A stretch of 64,000 nt of DNA. It comes from Caproicibacterium argilliputei. GTDB lineage: Bacteria > Bacillota > Clostridia > Oscillospirales > Acutalibacteraceae. Below are positions 15,729-23,331 of the stretch, one piece after another. Each line of letters opens with the position of its first letter. The first letter of the stretch is position 1. The notes under the pieces were generated by a model. That model saw nothing but the letters and a program-made list of their open reading frames with translations. It was not told the origin of the DNA and did not search any database. Location: positions 806,001-870,000 of the forward strand of contig NZ_CP135996.1 of assembly GCF_029211325.2 (NCBI RefSeq), given 5' to 3'. Position numbers and translations under genes: made by a program.

Positions 15729-15813
15729 GCAGCGTCAGCGGCGGCAAGCCGAGGCTGCGAAAGCCCGGAACCGTAAGGAAATTATTGATTTGATGGAATG
15801 GAGGAATGAGTGA
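15616..15813 (+). CDS. Small early phage protein with one membrane segment
   Basis: 65 residues beginning MTLSQIIYYCIGR behind AAGGAGG; one hydrophobic stretch (about 5-26) then a strongly basic tail. Overlaps the preceding gene by 113 bases in another frame. Possibly a small membrane peptide; function unknown. Confidence 0.6.
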   Translation: MTLSQIIYYCIGRIAVDAGIALAVLNVAYAVHRRYRDKQRQRRQAEAAKARNRKEIIDLMEWRNE

Positions 15814-16331
15814 TGGGAATACCCGAACTGATTAAGGCACTACGGCGGAACATGGTGGAAACTGGCAACTTAGTGTGCTTAGGCTGCGGCCATGAGCATA
15901 GCTGCTCCACGCGCGGCTGTGCGATTATGCGCGAGGCGGCTGACAGTTTGGAACGCCTGAACGACTTCGAGCATAGTCAGTGCGCGAAGTTGCTTGCAGA
16001 AAACGAGGCATTGACAAAACAGCTCAGCGTCAAGTCCGAACAACTGGAAAGCTTACGCACAATATTTTATGAGGTTACAGGTTCTGTTCCGTCAAAAGCC
16101 CCGAAAAACAAGCCGCTGACGCTGAAACAGCTGCGGGGGATGGATGGAGAGCCGGTGTGGATTGTCCTATTGAACATCGCAAAACAGTCAAGGTACGAAA
16201 TAGTCACTGAAGTCCATGAGGACGGTATTTGGATGGTCTGCGCCGACGATGATAATGATTATGCGGCGTTTGGTCTGTATGGCAAAACGTGGCTTGCCTA
16301 CCGCCGCCCGCCGAAAGCAGGTGAAAAATGA
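15813..16331 (+). CDS. Early phage protein with cysteine cluster and coiled coil, unknown
   Basis: 172 residues. A cysteine/histidine cluster near 22-40 (CLGCGHEHSCSTRGC) may bind metal; a short coiled coil follows, then a C-terminal domain with GEPVWIV and FGLYGKTWLAYRR found in many small Firmicutes phage proteins. GGAGG precedes the ATG at 15813. Function unknown. Confidence 0.7.
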   Translation: MGIPELIKALRRNMVETGNLVCLGCGHEHSCSTRGCAIMREAADSLERLNDFEHSQCAKLLAENEALTKQLSVKSEQLESLRTIFYEVTGSVPSKAPKNKPLTLKQLRGMDGEPVWIVLLNIAKQSRYEIVTEVHEDGIWMVCADDDNDYAAFGLYGKTWLAYRRPPKAGEK

Positions 16332-16777
16332 AAATTGTAGAGTCCCATAAGACCGACGTGGATAATTACATTATTACGCATCATTATCTGCGCAGTGCTC
16401 CGGCGGGAGCCAGACTGCGGCTATGGGTAAAGGACAATTCCGACAATGTAATCGGCGCAATGATGTGGGGCAGGCCGACTGCACGTACATATGATTATAA
16501 TCGCATATTGGAGCTTACGCGGCTGTATTTGATTGACGATACAGAGCACTGTGCTGAGAGTAAAGCCCTCGGAATGGCACGGAAATATATTCGGAAACAT
16601 CTACCTGAAATCCGAGGGCTAATATCCTATTCGAGCACAGGAGAGGGTCACAAAGGTACAGTCTATCTTGCTGACGGATGGTTCGCTGTTGGTGTTACCC
16701 GCGCCGCCGCGTGGAATAAACAAGGGAGGAAAAACATTGATAAATCTCAAAAAATCAGATGGGTACGCAGCGTATAA
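16328..16777 (+). CDS. Mom-like / GNAT-fold phage protein, possible DNA base modification
   Basis: 149 residues. The order HHYLRSAP, VIGAMMWGRP, ILELTRLYLID, ESKALGMARKYIRKHLPEIRGLISYSS and GTVYLADGWFAVG resembles the phage Mu Mom family, a GNAT-fold protein that modifies adenine in phage DNA against restriction. Overlaps the previous gene by 4 bases. If the match is right, it would protect phage DNA; a plain acetyltransferase-like fold with another substrate is the main alternative. Confidence 0.6.
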   Translation: MKIVESHKTDVDNYIITHHYLRSAPAGARLRLWVKDNSDNVIGAMMWGRPTARTYDYNRILELTRLYLIDDTEHCAESKALGMARKYIRKHLPEIRGLISYSSTGEGHKGTVYLADGWFAVGVTRAAAWNKQGRKNIDKSQKIRWVRSV

Positions 16778-16818
16778 GGCCCCCACGCCATGACCGCGCC
16801 GGAAGGGAGCGAAACAGA

Positions 16819-17046
16819 ATGAAAAAGCATGCACCTATCATCAAATTTATCCCTACCTGTAACTGCGGGGAAAAGCCGGGAAAGAAAGTGATTTTGAACA
16901 ATCAAGCACACGTCGGGATTACAACGGAATTTCAAGACATCGGGGTATTTAAAAATAACGAGGGGCTCTATCTGGAAAATCGATTTTGCCCACAGTGTGG
17001 CGCGCCGCGAAAAGTCGTTGAAATTCCCGTGGAGCCTATCCCATGA
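16819..17046 (+). CDS. Small zinc-binding phage protein, unknown
   Basis: 75 residues with CNCGEKPG and CPQCGAP pairs likely to bind zinc. Starts at the ATG behind GGAAGGGAG. No function recognised. Confidence 0.65.
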   Translation: MKKHAPIIKFIPTCNCGEKPGKKVILNNQAHVGITTEFQDIGVFKNNEGLYLENRFCPQCGAPRKVVEIPVEPIP

Positions 17047-17086
17047 CCGCGCCGGATAAACAAACAAAAACTAGGAGGAAATTATA

Positions 17087-17431
17087 ATGATTAATTTTAT
17101 TAAAAAGTCGGGAAATGGTGGATGCAGTACTGCGGATGTAACGCTGTCGCGAATCAACAAAGGAGGACACACAGCTGCGCTTGGCATTAGCGTATCTTGT
17201 AAGGTAATCGCTGCATTGGACAATCCCACACATATCAGCATTGCGTTTTGCGGTGACCGTATGTACCTTGCCCCAATGCCCGAAAAGGACGGATTTAAGC
17301 TGAATAAGGGAAAATACAGGTCAGCGTGCCGGATTGCAGCAGTCAAAGATTCAGAAATCGTTAACTGGATTGGCGACTACAATTTGAAATATGCCCCGCA
17401 GGAGAAATTGTATTATGTCGAGCGCAAATAA
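17087..17431 (+). CDS. Early phage protein, unknown
   Basis: 114 residues behind a good AGGAGG site, with no recognised motif. Pattern of short strands (ISIAFCGDRMYLAPM) suggests a small compact beta domain. Confidence 0.7.
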   Translation: MINFIKKSGNGGCSTADVTLSRINKGGHTAALGISVSCKVIAALDNPTHISIAFCGDRMYLAPMPEKDGFKLNKGKYRSACRIAAVKDSEIVNWIGDYNLKYAPQEKLYYVERK

Positions 17432-17618
17432 TACCGTGACGGATAGCCCCTGCTACCTCTGCCAGCGCCGCAGGCTGCATTGCCACGGTCGCTGCAAAGA
17501 TTACATAGCTTTTGCGCAATACCGGCAGACGCTCAATCAGGCAAAGCAGGACGGCAGACTAGATGCTTATGAACGCTATCAAAAAATCCAAAAGGAATTC
17601 AGAAGGAGGACAAGATGA
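17415..17618 (+). CDS. Small cysteine-containing phage protein, unknown
   Basis: 67 residues with CYLCQRRRLHCHGRC (zinc-ribbon-like) and a charged helical tail. Overlaps the preceding gene by 17 bases and the next by 4, a coupled early operon. AGGAG precedes the ATG at 17415. Confidence 0.65.
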   Translation: MSSANNTVTDSPCYLCQRRRLHCHGRCKDYIAFAQYRQTLNQAKQDGRLDAYERYQKIQKEFRRRTR

Positions 17619-18343
17619 TGGAGGACATAAAAAAAGCCGCCAGCGGTGCCGGAAACACCACTGACAGCAAAGCAAATCAAACTACCAAAAGTGTAGCACA
17701 ACAGAGCAGCGAGGTCAAGCCTTACGCAGAAGGGCAGCGCACAGCTATCCGCATGGCATATCACGCTGCAGAGAAAAAGGCACGTGAGTTAAACGACCCG
17801 AAGATTTTAGCCGACCGGGTGGAGGTGCTGACGAAGCAGTTTAGACCTTACGGATTTAGTCGCGAACAGGTTGTAGCGATTGGCAGCGGGGTGCTCGGCA
17901 GCAGCAGAGATCGAGACTATGCCAAGCCCATAATCGAGCACAAGCATCCGACCGTTTGGACACCGGAGGAAGAAGAGCAGCTGCGCATCATGAAAGAAAA
18001 AGGCGTTGCAAACTCCGAAATCTGCGAGCAACTCCATAAGACTGCGCAGCAGGTCAGCAGCAAATGGTGCTTCATGCGAAAGGCAACCGGAAAAATCAAA
18101 GAGCCCGAACCCAAAAGCGCACCAGCCCCGGCAGAACCTGAAAAGCCAATCCTAACATTTGACCTGACCGCGGTCAAGCAGCCCATCAGTGGGCATTTCG
18201 ACATTTTTAGTACGCTGCAGGACATTATGCGGCAAGTCGGAGCCGGGTACGCATCGGTAAGTATCACCCAGCAGGATGGCACAAAACTTAAAGCGGAGGT
18301 AAGGAAAGATGCCAATTCTAAAAATCAGGTGGAACACCGGTAA
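17615..18343 (+). CDS. Phage protein with Myb/SANT-like helix-turn-helix
   Basis: 242 residues. The middle (about 112-150) reads WTPEEEEQLRIMKEKGVAN then EICEQLHKTAQQVSSKW, a Myb/SANT-like DNA-binding pattern. The flanks are Ala/Pro/Lys-rich, and a C-terminal piece follows (ISGHFDIFSTLQDIMRQV). AAGGAGG precedes a double ATG. It may bind DNA as an early regulator; role unknown. Confidence 0.65.
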   Translation: MMEDIKKAASGAGNTTDSKANQTTKSVAQQSSEVKPYAEGQRTAIRMAYHAAEKKARELNDPKILADRVEVLTKQFRPYGFSREQVVAIGSGVLGSSRDRDYAKPIIEHKHPTVWTPEEEEQLRIMKEKGVANSEICEQLHKTAQQVSSKWCFMRKATGKIKEPEPKSAPAPAEPEKPILTFDLTAVKQPISGHFDIFSTLQDIMRQVGAGYASVSITQQDGTKLKAEVRKDANSKNQVEHR

Positions 18344-18770
18344 TATGTCAGTTGACCTCAATCAAATTCTACTGATGGAGGCACCAAAAGTCAAGAGACT
18401 GTTTAAGCTGATGCGCACATCCGATTGCAGGATTGATAAATTTTACGGCGCGGATGTAGACAAGGAACTGCTCCGATATCTCAATGAGCAAGCCCATACA
18501 GACCTTACCGCCGCGGAACAATGTAAAGAAATCGTGCGGGAAAATCTTGGATTTTATGCGACTTTAAAACCCGGCCTTACAACATCTGAACTTAAACAAG
18601 CTTGTGCATTTGTACGGAAAGCCGTAAGCAAACAGGGCAGTAAATCTAACGCAATGCAGCGCGTTCGGGAGACAGAAAATTATCTGAAAACCGCTTGCAA
18701 AATGGAGCGCAACGCTGAAAAGTACGACCGAATTATTAAGACCTACAAGGATGTGATGCACATTGAATGA
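18309..18770 (+). CDS. Early phage protein, unknown
   Basis: 153 mostly helical residues with no recognised motif. The ATG at 18309 has an ideal GGAGGT site eight bases ahead but overlaps the previous gene by 35 bases; an ATG at 18345, just after the previous stop, is the alternative. Confidence 0.65.
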   Translation: MPILKIRWNTGNMSVDLNQILLMEAPKVKRLFKLMRTSDCRIDKFYGADVDKELLRYLNEQAHTDLTAAEQCKEIVRENLGFYATLKPGLTTSELKQACAFVRKAVSKQGSKSNAMQRVRETENYLKTACKMERNAEKYDRIIKTYKDVMHIE

Positions 18771-18876
18771 GCCTGACCGCTGCCCCGTTTGCGGCAGCCT
18801 TGACGTAATTGCCGGACACTGCCAGCACTGCGGCAGTGATACAAATATACATAACTACAATCAGGAGGACAAATAA
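18763..18876 (+). CDS. Tiny zinc-ribbon protein (37 residues), TTG start
   Basis: Reading from TTG at 18763 (overlapping the previous stop) gives 37 residues with CPVCGSLDVIAGHCQHCG, a clean four-cysteine zinc ribbon, ending TAA at 18874-18876. AAGGATGTG lies before the start. The next gene's ribosome site sits inside its last codons. The compact ribbon and the tiling of the operon favour a real gene. Confidence 0.5.
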   Translation: MNEPDRCPVCGSLDVIAGHCQHCGSDTNIHNYNQEDK

Positions 18877-18878
18877 TC

Positions 18879-19400
18879 ATGGAAATCGTATTAAAACTGA
18901 CCGCTGACCCGAAACTGGAAACCCTGCTGGACAAGCTGTGCCATGCAATCGACCTTGGCGGCGGCCTGCCATTTACGGCGGAACAGACTGCACTGCCAAA
19001 GCCTACCCCGGCACCGGTAAACCCTACCCCTGCGGGTACGACGACTGCAGGCACTACTGTGCCGGTTCCGGCGGCACCCATTGCAGCACCTGCCTGCACC
19101 GCGCCCTTGCCTTCTGCCCCGGTTACCGCAACTGTACCCGCTGCGACAGCTGCCCCTGTTACGACCACAACAACACCCGCGGCCCCCGCTGCGCCGCCGC
19201 AGACAGCTGTTCCCACAGCAGCACCAACGTACAAGCTTGAGGACATCCAGGCAGCGGTTGGCCCACTGCTGATGCAGGGGAAGGGACCGCAGCTACAGGG
19301 CCTGCTTGCGCAGTTCGGCGTACAACGCCTGCCCGACGTCCCCCCTGAAAATCTTGGTGCTTTCGCAACAGCACTTCGTGGATTGGGGGCGCAGATCTAA
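18879..19400 (+). CDS. Phage protein with long Ala/Pro/Thr linker, unknown
   Basis: 173 residues: an N-terminal helical segment, a linker of about 80 Ala/Pro/Thr residues, and a conserved C-terminal stretch (YKLEDIQAAVGPLLMQGKG). The C-terminal part recurs before DUF2800 genes in clostridial prophages, as far as I recall. Probably an accessory of the replication block. Confidence 0.7.
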   Translation: MEIVLKLTADPKLETLLDKLCHAIDLGGGLPFTAEQTALPKPTPAPVNPTPAGTTTAGTTVPVPAAPIAAPACTAPLPSAPVTATVPAATAAPVTTTTTPAAPAAPPQTAVPTAAPTYKLEDIQAAVGPLLMQGKGPQLQGLLAQFGVQRLPDVPPENLGAFATALRGLGAQI

Positions 19401-20615
19401 ATGGCGACCCCGACAAAACACGCACGGCTCGCCCCGTCGGCTGCGGACAGATGGATGCACTGTCCCGGAAGTGTAGCGGAGAATGAAAATGTTCCCCGAA
19501 AGGACACCGTGTATACCCGAGAGGGCACTCTCGCCCACGCCATGGGCGAGCTAAAATTACGAAAATACTTTGGGCTCTGCGCGGATGGTGAAAAGCGTCC
19601 GATGGGGCCAAGAAAATTCAAAACGGAGCTGGAAAAACTCAAATCCGACGAGCTGTACCAACCCGAAATGGACGGGTACACGGACGAATATGTGGATTAC
19701 ATAAAAGACCTCGCAAACAGCTTTTCCAGTAAGCCCGCCGTATTCGTGGAAGTAAACCTCAATTTATCTGATTTTGTACCCGGCTCTTTCGGACAGGCGG
19801 ATTGCATTCTGCTGCACGGGAGCGACCTCTACATCAATGACTTTAAGTATGGCAAGGGCGTGGTTGTACCGGCTGAGAACAACCCGCAGCTTATGCTGTA
19901 CGCCCTCGGTGCGCTTATGGCGTACAAGGACTTTTGGCAGATTGACTCCGTACACATGGCAATCATTCAACCGCGCGCAGGCGGAATCAAAGAAGCCGTC
20001 ATTACCACGCAAGAGCTATCAGACTGGGGTGTATTCACCGTAAGGCCCGCAGCGCAGCTGGCAGCAGAAAAAACCGCTGAGTACCACTCGGGAGACTGGT
20101 GCCGTTGGTGCGCTGCAGCAGCCACCTGCAGAGAGCATGCGACCACCGTTACACAGGCGGTAGAGGATTTTAAGGGCTGCTTGCCGCCGCAGTTAACCCC
20201 GCAGGAGTTTGGCGATCTACTGCACAAAATCGACCCGCTGCTAAAATACGCAGAAGCGGCAAAGACTTATGCAGAATCTGCTTTGCTGCAGGGCGAAGAA
20301 ATCCCCGGCTGGAAATTAGTTGAAGGCCGCAGCAAACGGGTGTGGGATGACCAGACGGCCGCGTTTGCGGACTTAACATCCGCCGGCCTTGACGATGCGC
20401 TGCTTTGGCACCGAGAGCCTTACACTCTAGCACAGATCGAAAAACAAATGGGCAAAAAGGATTTCGCTGCCGCCGCCGGTACACACATTGTCAAGCAGCC
20501 CGGTAAACCTGCGCTCGCAGAAGAATCAGACAGTCGCCCCGCATGGTCGCCAAAAGCGACTGCGGAAGAAGATTTTAAAGATTTAATCAAAAAAGGAGAT
20601 ACAAACAATGCCTAA
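19401..20615 (+). CDS. DUF2800 protein, Cas4/RecB-like PD-(D/E)XK nuclease
   Basis: 404 residues starting right after the previous stop. LAPSAADRWMHCPGS, REGTLAHAMGE, VNLNLSDFVPGSFGQADCILL, NDFKYGKG and a C-terminal CRWCAAAATC cluster match the DUF2800 family. These carry a RecB-type nuclease fold (D in GQADCILL, then D-x-K) with likely iron-sulfur cysteines. It works next to a single-strand DNA binding protein and a polymerase, so a recombination/replication role is likely. Confidence 0.85.
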   Translation: MATPTKHARLAPSAADRWMHCPGSVAENENVPRKDTVYTREGTLAHAMGELKLRKYFGLCADGEKRPMGPRKFKTELEKLKSDELYQPEMDGYTDEYVDYIKDLANSFSSKPAVFVEVNLNLSDFVPGSFGQADCILLHGSDLYINDFKYGKGVVVPAENNPQLMLYALGALMAYKDFWQIDSVHMAIIQPRAGGIKEAVITTQELSDWGVFTVRPAAQLAAEKTAEYHSGDWCRWCAAAATCREHATTVTQAVEDFKGCLPPQLTPQEFGDLLHKIDPLLKYAEAAKTYAESALLQGEEIPGWKLVEGRSKRVWDDQTAAFADLTSAGLDDALLWHREPYTLAQIEKQMGKKDFAAAAGTHIVKQPGKPALAEESDSRPAWSPKATAEEDFKDLIKKGDTNNA

Positions 20616-21270
20616 CAACAACCCTGCACATATCGTGCTAAAAAATGTCCGTCTGTCCTACGCCCATCTGGACAAGCCCTACACTGGCCCGACCGGAACG
20701 CAGGACCCGAAATATACAGCGACCATTCTTGTCCCAAAAAGTGACCCCAGGAATAAGCAGATGATTGATTCCGCCATTGCTGCCGCCGCCCAGCGCGCGC
20801 AGGAGCGTTATGGCAAGGGGTTCCCGGCGCAGCCGAAAGTATCTGTGCATGACGGTGATGGCGTACGCCCATCTGACAATCAGCCTTTTGGCGACGAGTG
20901 CAAAGGGATGTGGGTATTTACCGCATCCAGCAAGCAACAGCCGGACATCCGCGACGAATACGGCCAAAAGCTGCTGGACATGAGTCAGATTTACTCTGGC
21001 GTATGGGCGCACGTTGGCATTACCTTCTTCGGCTATAACGCACCGCAAAACAAAGGCATCGGTGTGGGTATCGAAACGGTTATGAAAGCGCGGGATGATG
21101 AACCCCTGGGCGGCGGCCGTGCATCGGCAGACGATGATTTTGCCGATATCATACAGCAAAATGCCGCGCCCGCTACCACACCACAGACAGCTTATGCGCA
21201 GCCGCCTGCTCCTGCAAGTCAGACCATTGTCGGGTATGACCCGAACACCTTCGCCCCAATTTACGGATAA
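20608..21270 (+). CDS. DUF2815 protein, likely single-stranded DNA-binding protein
   Basis: 220 residues; VRLSYAHLDKPY, PKYTATILVPK, WVFTASSKQQPDI and IYSGVWAHVGITFFGY fit DUF2815, an OB-fold ssDNA-binding-like family of phages. The acidic, Gln/Ala/Pro-rich tail is typical of ssDNA-binding proteins that dock partners. Overlaps the nuclease gene by 8 bases. Confidence 0.85.
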   Translation: MPNNNPAHIVLKNVRLSYAHLDKPYTGPTGTQDPKYTATILVPKSDPRNKQMIDSAIAAAAQRAQERYGKGFPAQPKVSVHDGDGVRPSDNQPFGDECKGMWVFTASSKQQPDIRDEYGQKLLDMSQIYSGVWAHVGITFFGYNAPQNKGIGVGIETVMKARDDEPLGGGRASADDDFADIIQQNAAPATTPQTAYAQPPAPASQTIVGYDPNTFAPIYG

Positions 21271-21340
21271 CTTCCAAACGTTCCTCGGAGGTCGGCGTTA
21301 ACGGCCTCCGTCCACAAGACCGAAAAAAGGAGGAAGAAAA

Positions 21341-23320
21341 TTGCATGACCTAAATATCGACCTTGAAACCCGATCCAGCGAACCTATTGGAAAAACGGGG
21401 CTGTATAAATACGCGCAGTCACCTGATTTTGACATTCTGCTGGCAGGGTACAGCATAGACGGCGGCCCTGTTACCGTGGTCGACCTGACCGACAAAAATC
21501 AACTACCAAAATTTGCAGACCTAATGCGGATGATACAAAGTCCGGAATACATAAAACACGCGTTTAACGCGGCGTTCGAATGGTACTGCCTGTCCCGATA
21601 TACCGGTTACACGCTGGATCCTGCCGAATGGCGTGATACCATGCTGCAAACGTTGTATTGCGGGTACCCGGCCAGTTTGGACGCTGCAGGAAAGGCTATG
21701 GGGTTGCCGCAGGACAAGCGGAAATTACAGACCGGCAAAGCGTTAATCAAGACATTTTGTACGCCACACAAGCAGACAGACAAGGATCGGCGTCCGTGGA
21801 TTAACCCCGCGGATGAACCGGAGAAATGGAAGTTGTTTGTCGAGTACAACCGGCAGGATGTTGTGACCGAAGTCACCATTGGGCAGATGCTCCGCAATTT
21901 TCCTGTACCGGACGATGTACAGAAACAGTGGGTACAGGATTTACAGATTAATGCCCGCGGCGTTGCGCTGGACCTTGACCTGATTTCTGGCGCACTTGCG
22001 GCCAATGACAAAGTTATGCAGCCGCTGATTGCCGAAGCCCAGCGACTTACCGGGCTGGACAACCCCAACAGTATGGCACAGGTAAAAGGTTGGATGCAAA
22101 AGCGCGGGTACAAAATAGACACCCTACGCAAAGCAGATGTAGAGGACTTGCTGAATGGCGACACACTCGACCCGACAACCCGACGAGCCCTTGAAATCCG
22201 GCAGGAAACAGGCAAGACAAGCGTAACAAAATACACCGCCATGCGGCAGGCGGTCTGCGAAGATGGGCGCATTCGCGGTACCCTGCAATTTTACGGGGCT
22301 AACCGCACCGGGAGATGGGCGGGACGCCTCGTGCAGGTACAAAATTTGCCGCGAACGTATATCCATCCGCCCGTGCTGGACTGCGCTCGTGAACTAACAA
22401 AGGCCGCAAAAGCTGGGAGCATTGAGCTGATGTTTGGTACAGTACCGGATACGCTGTCCCAGCTGGTCCGCACAGCCTTTATTCCGGCACCCGGGAACAA
22501 ATTCATTGATGCTGATTCCAGCGCCATAGAAGCCCGGGTAATCGCTTGGCTGGCGAAAGAACAATGGGTACTGGATGTTTTCAAGACACACGGAAAAATC
22601 TATGAAGCACAGGCGAGTCAGATGTTTGGTGTACCGATTGACCGAATCAAAAAAGGCAATCCCGAATATGCACTGCGCCAAAAAGGCAAAGTCGCTACAC
22701 TTGCCCTTGGATATCAGGGGAGCGCCGGGGCGCTTATTAACATGGGAGCCATCAAAATGGGTATCCCGGAAGAAGACCTGCCCGAAATTGTGCAGCGCTG
22801 GCGGCAGAGTAACCGCCGCATCGTGGATCTCTGGCACAAGGTAGAGCAGGCCGCAATAGAAACGGTAAGCACTGGGAAGCAGACAGCAGCACAGTGCTTA
22901 TTATTTTCTCGGGAGTGTGATAAGTACAATGATTTCCTGACAATTCAGCTGCCGAGTAAACGAAAACTATACTACAGTCACCCGCAGCTCTCGCAGGACG
23001 ATATGGGCCGGCAGCGGCTGCAGTACTGGGGGCAGAATCAGACAACACATCAGTGGCAGCTTACGGACACATATGGTGGAAAGCTAGTGGAAAATTGTGT
23101 ACAGGCAATCGCTCGCGACTGTCTGGCAATTAATATCGACAGGCTGGAGTCGGCCGGATACAAAGTTGTTTTTCACATCCACGATGAGGTTGTAATTGAC
23201 GCCTCGCAGGACCAGCACCTGGACGATGTAATCAACATTATGCGGACTCCTATCTCGTGGGCGCGGGGGTTACCCTTAAACGCCGACGGATGGGAAGGTA
23301 ATTATTTCACGAAAGATTGA
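21341..23320 (+). CDS. Phage family A DNA polymerase
   Basis: 659 residues. The N-terminal 3'-5' exonuclease domain begins LNIDLETRSS, with FNAAFEWYCLSRY and YNRQDVVTEV. The polymerase domain shows motif A (FIDADSSAIEARVIAWLA), motif B (RQKGKVATLALGYQGSAGAL) and motif C (HIHDEVV). Start is TTG at 21341 behind AAAAGGAGG; the nearby ATG is out of frame. It copies the phage genome. The 70-base gap before it holds only the ribosome site and a short GGAGGTC/GGCCTCC repeat. Confidence 0.95.
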   Translation: MHDLNIDLETRSSEPIGKTGLYKYAQSPDFDILLAGYSIDGGPVTVVDLTDKNQLPKFADLMRMIQSPEYIKHAFNAAFEWYCLSRYTGYTLDPAEWRDTMLQTLYCGYPASLDAAGKAMGLPQDKRKLQTGKALIKTFCTPHKQTDKDRRPWINPADEPEKWKLFVEYNRQDVVTEVTIGQMLRNFPVPDDVQKQWVQDLQINARGVALDLDLISGALAANDKVMQPLIAEAQRLTGLDNPNSMAQVKGWMQKRGYKIDTLRKADVEDLLNGDTLDPTTRRALEIRQETGKTSVTKYTAMRQAVCEDGRIRGTLQFYGANRTGRWAGRLVQVQNLPRTYIHPPVLDCARELTKAAKAGSIELMFGTVPDTLSQLVRTAFIPAPGNKFIDADSSAIEARVIAWLAKEQWVLDVFKTHGKIYEAQASQMFGVPIDRIKKGNPEYALRQKGKVATLALGYQGSAGALINMGAIKMGIPEEDLPEIVQRWRQSNRRIVDLWHKVEQAAIETVSTGKQTAAQCLLFSRECDKYNDFLTIQLPSKRKLYYSHPQLSQDDMGRQRLQYWGQNQTTHQWQLTDTYGGKLVENCVQAIARDCLAINIDRLESAGYKVVFHIHDEVVIDASQDQHLDDVINIMRTPISWARGLPLNADGWEGNYFTKD

Positions 23321-23331
23321 GGTGAAAAAGG

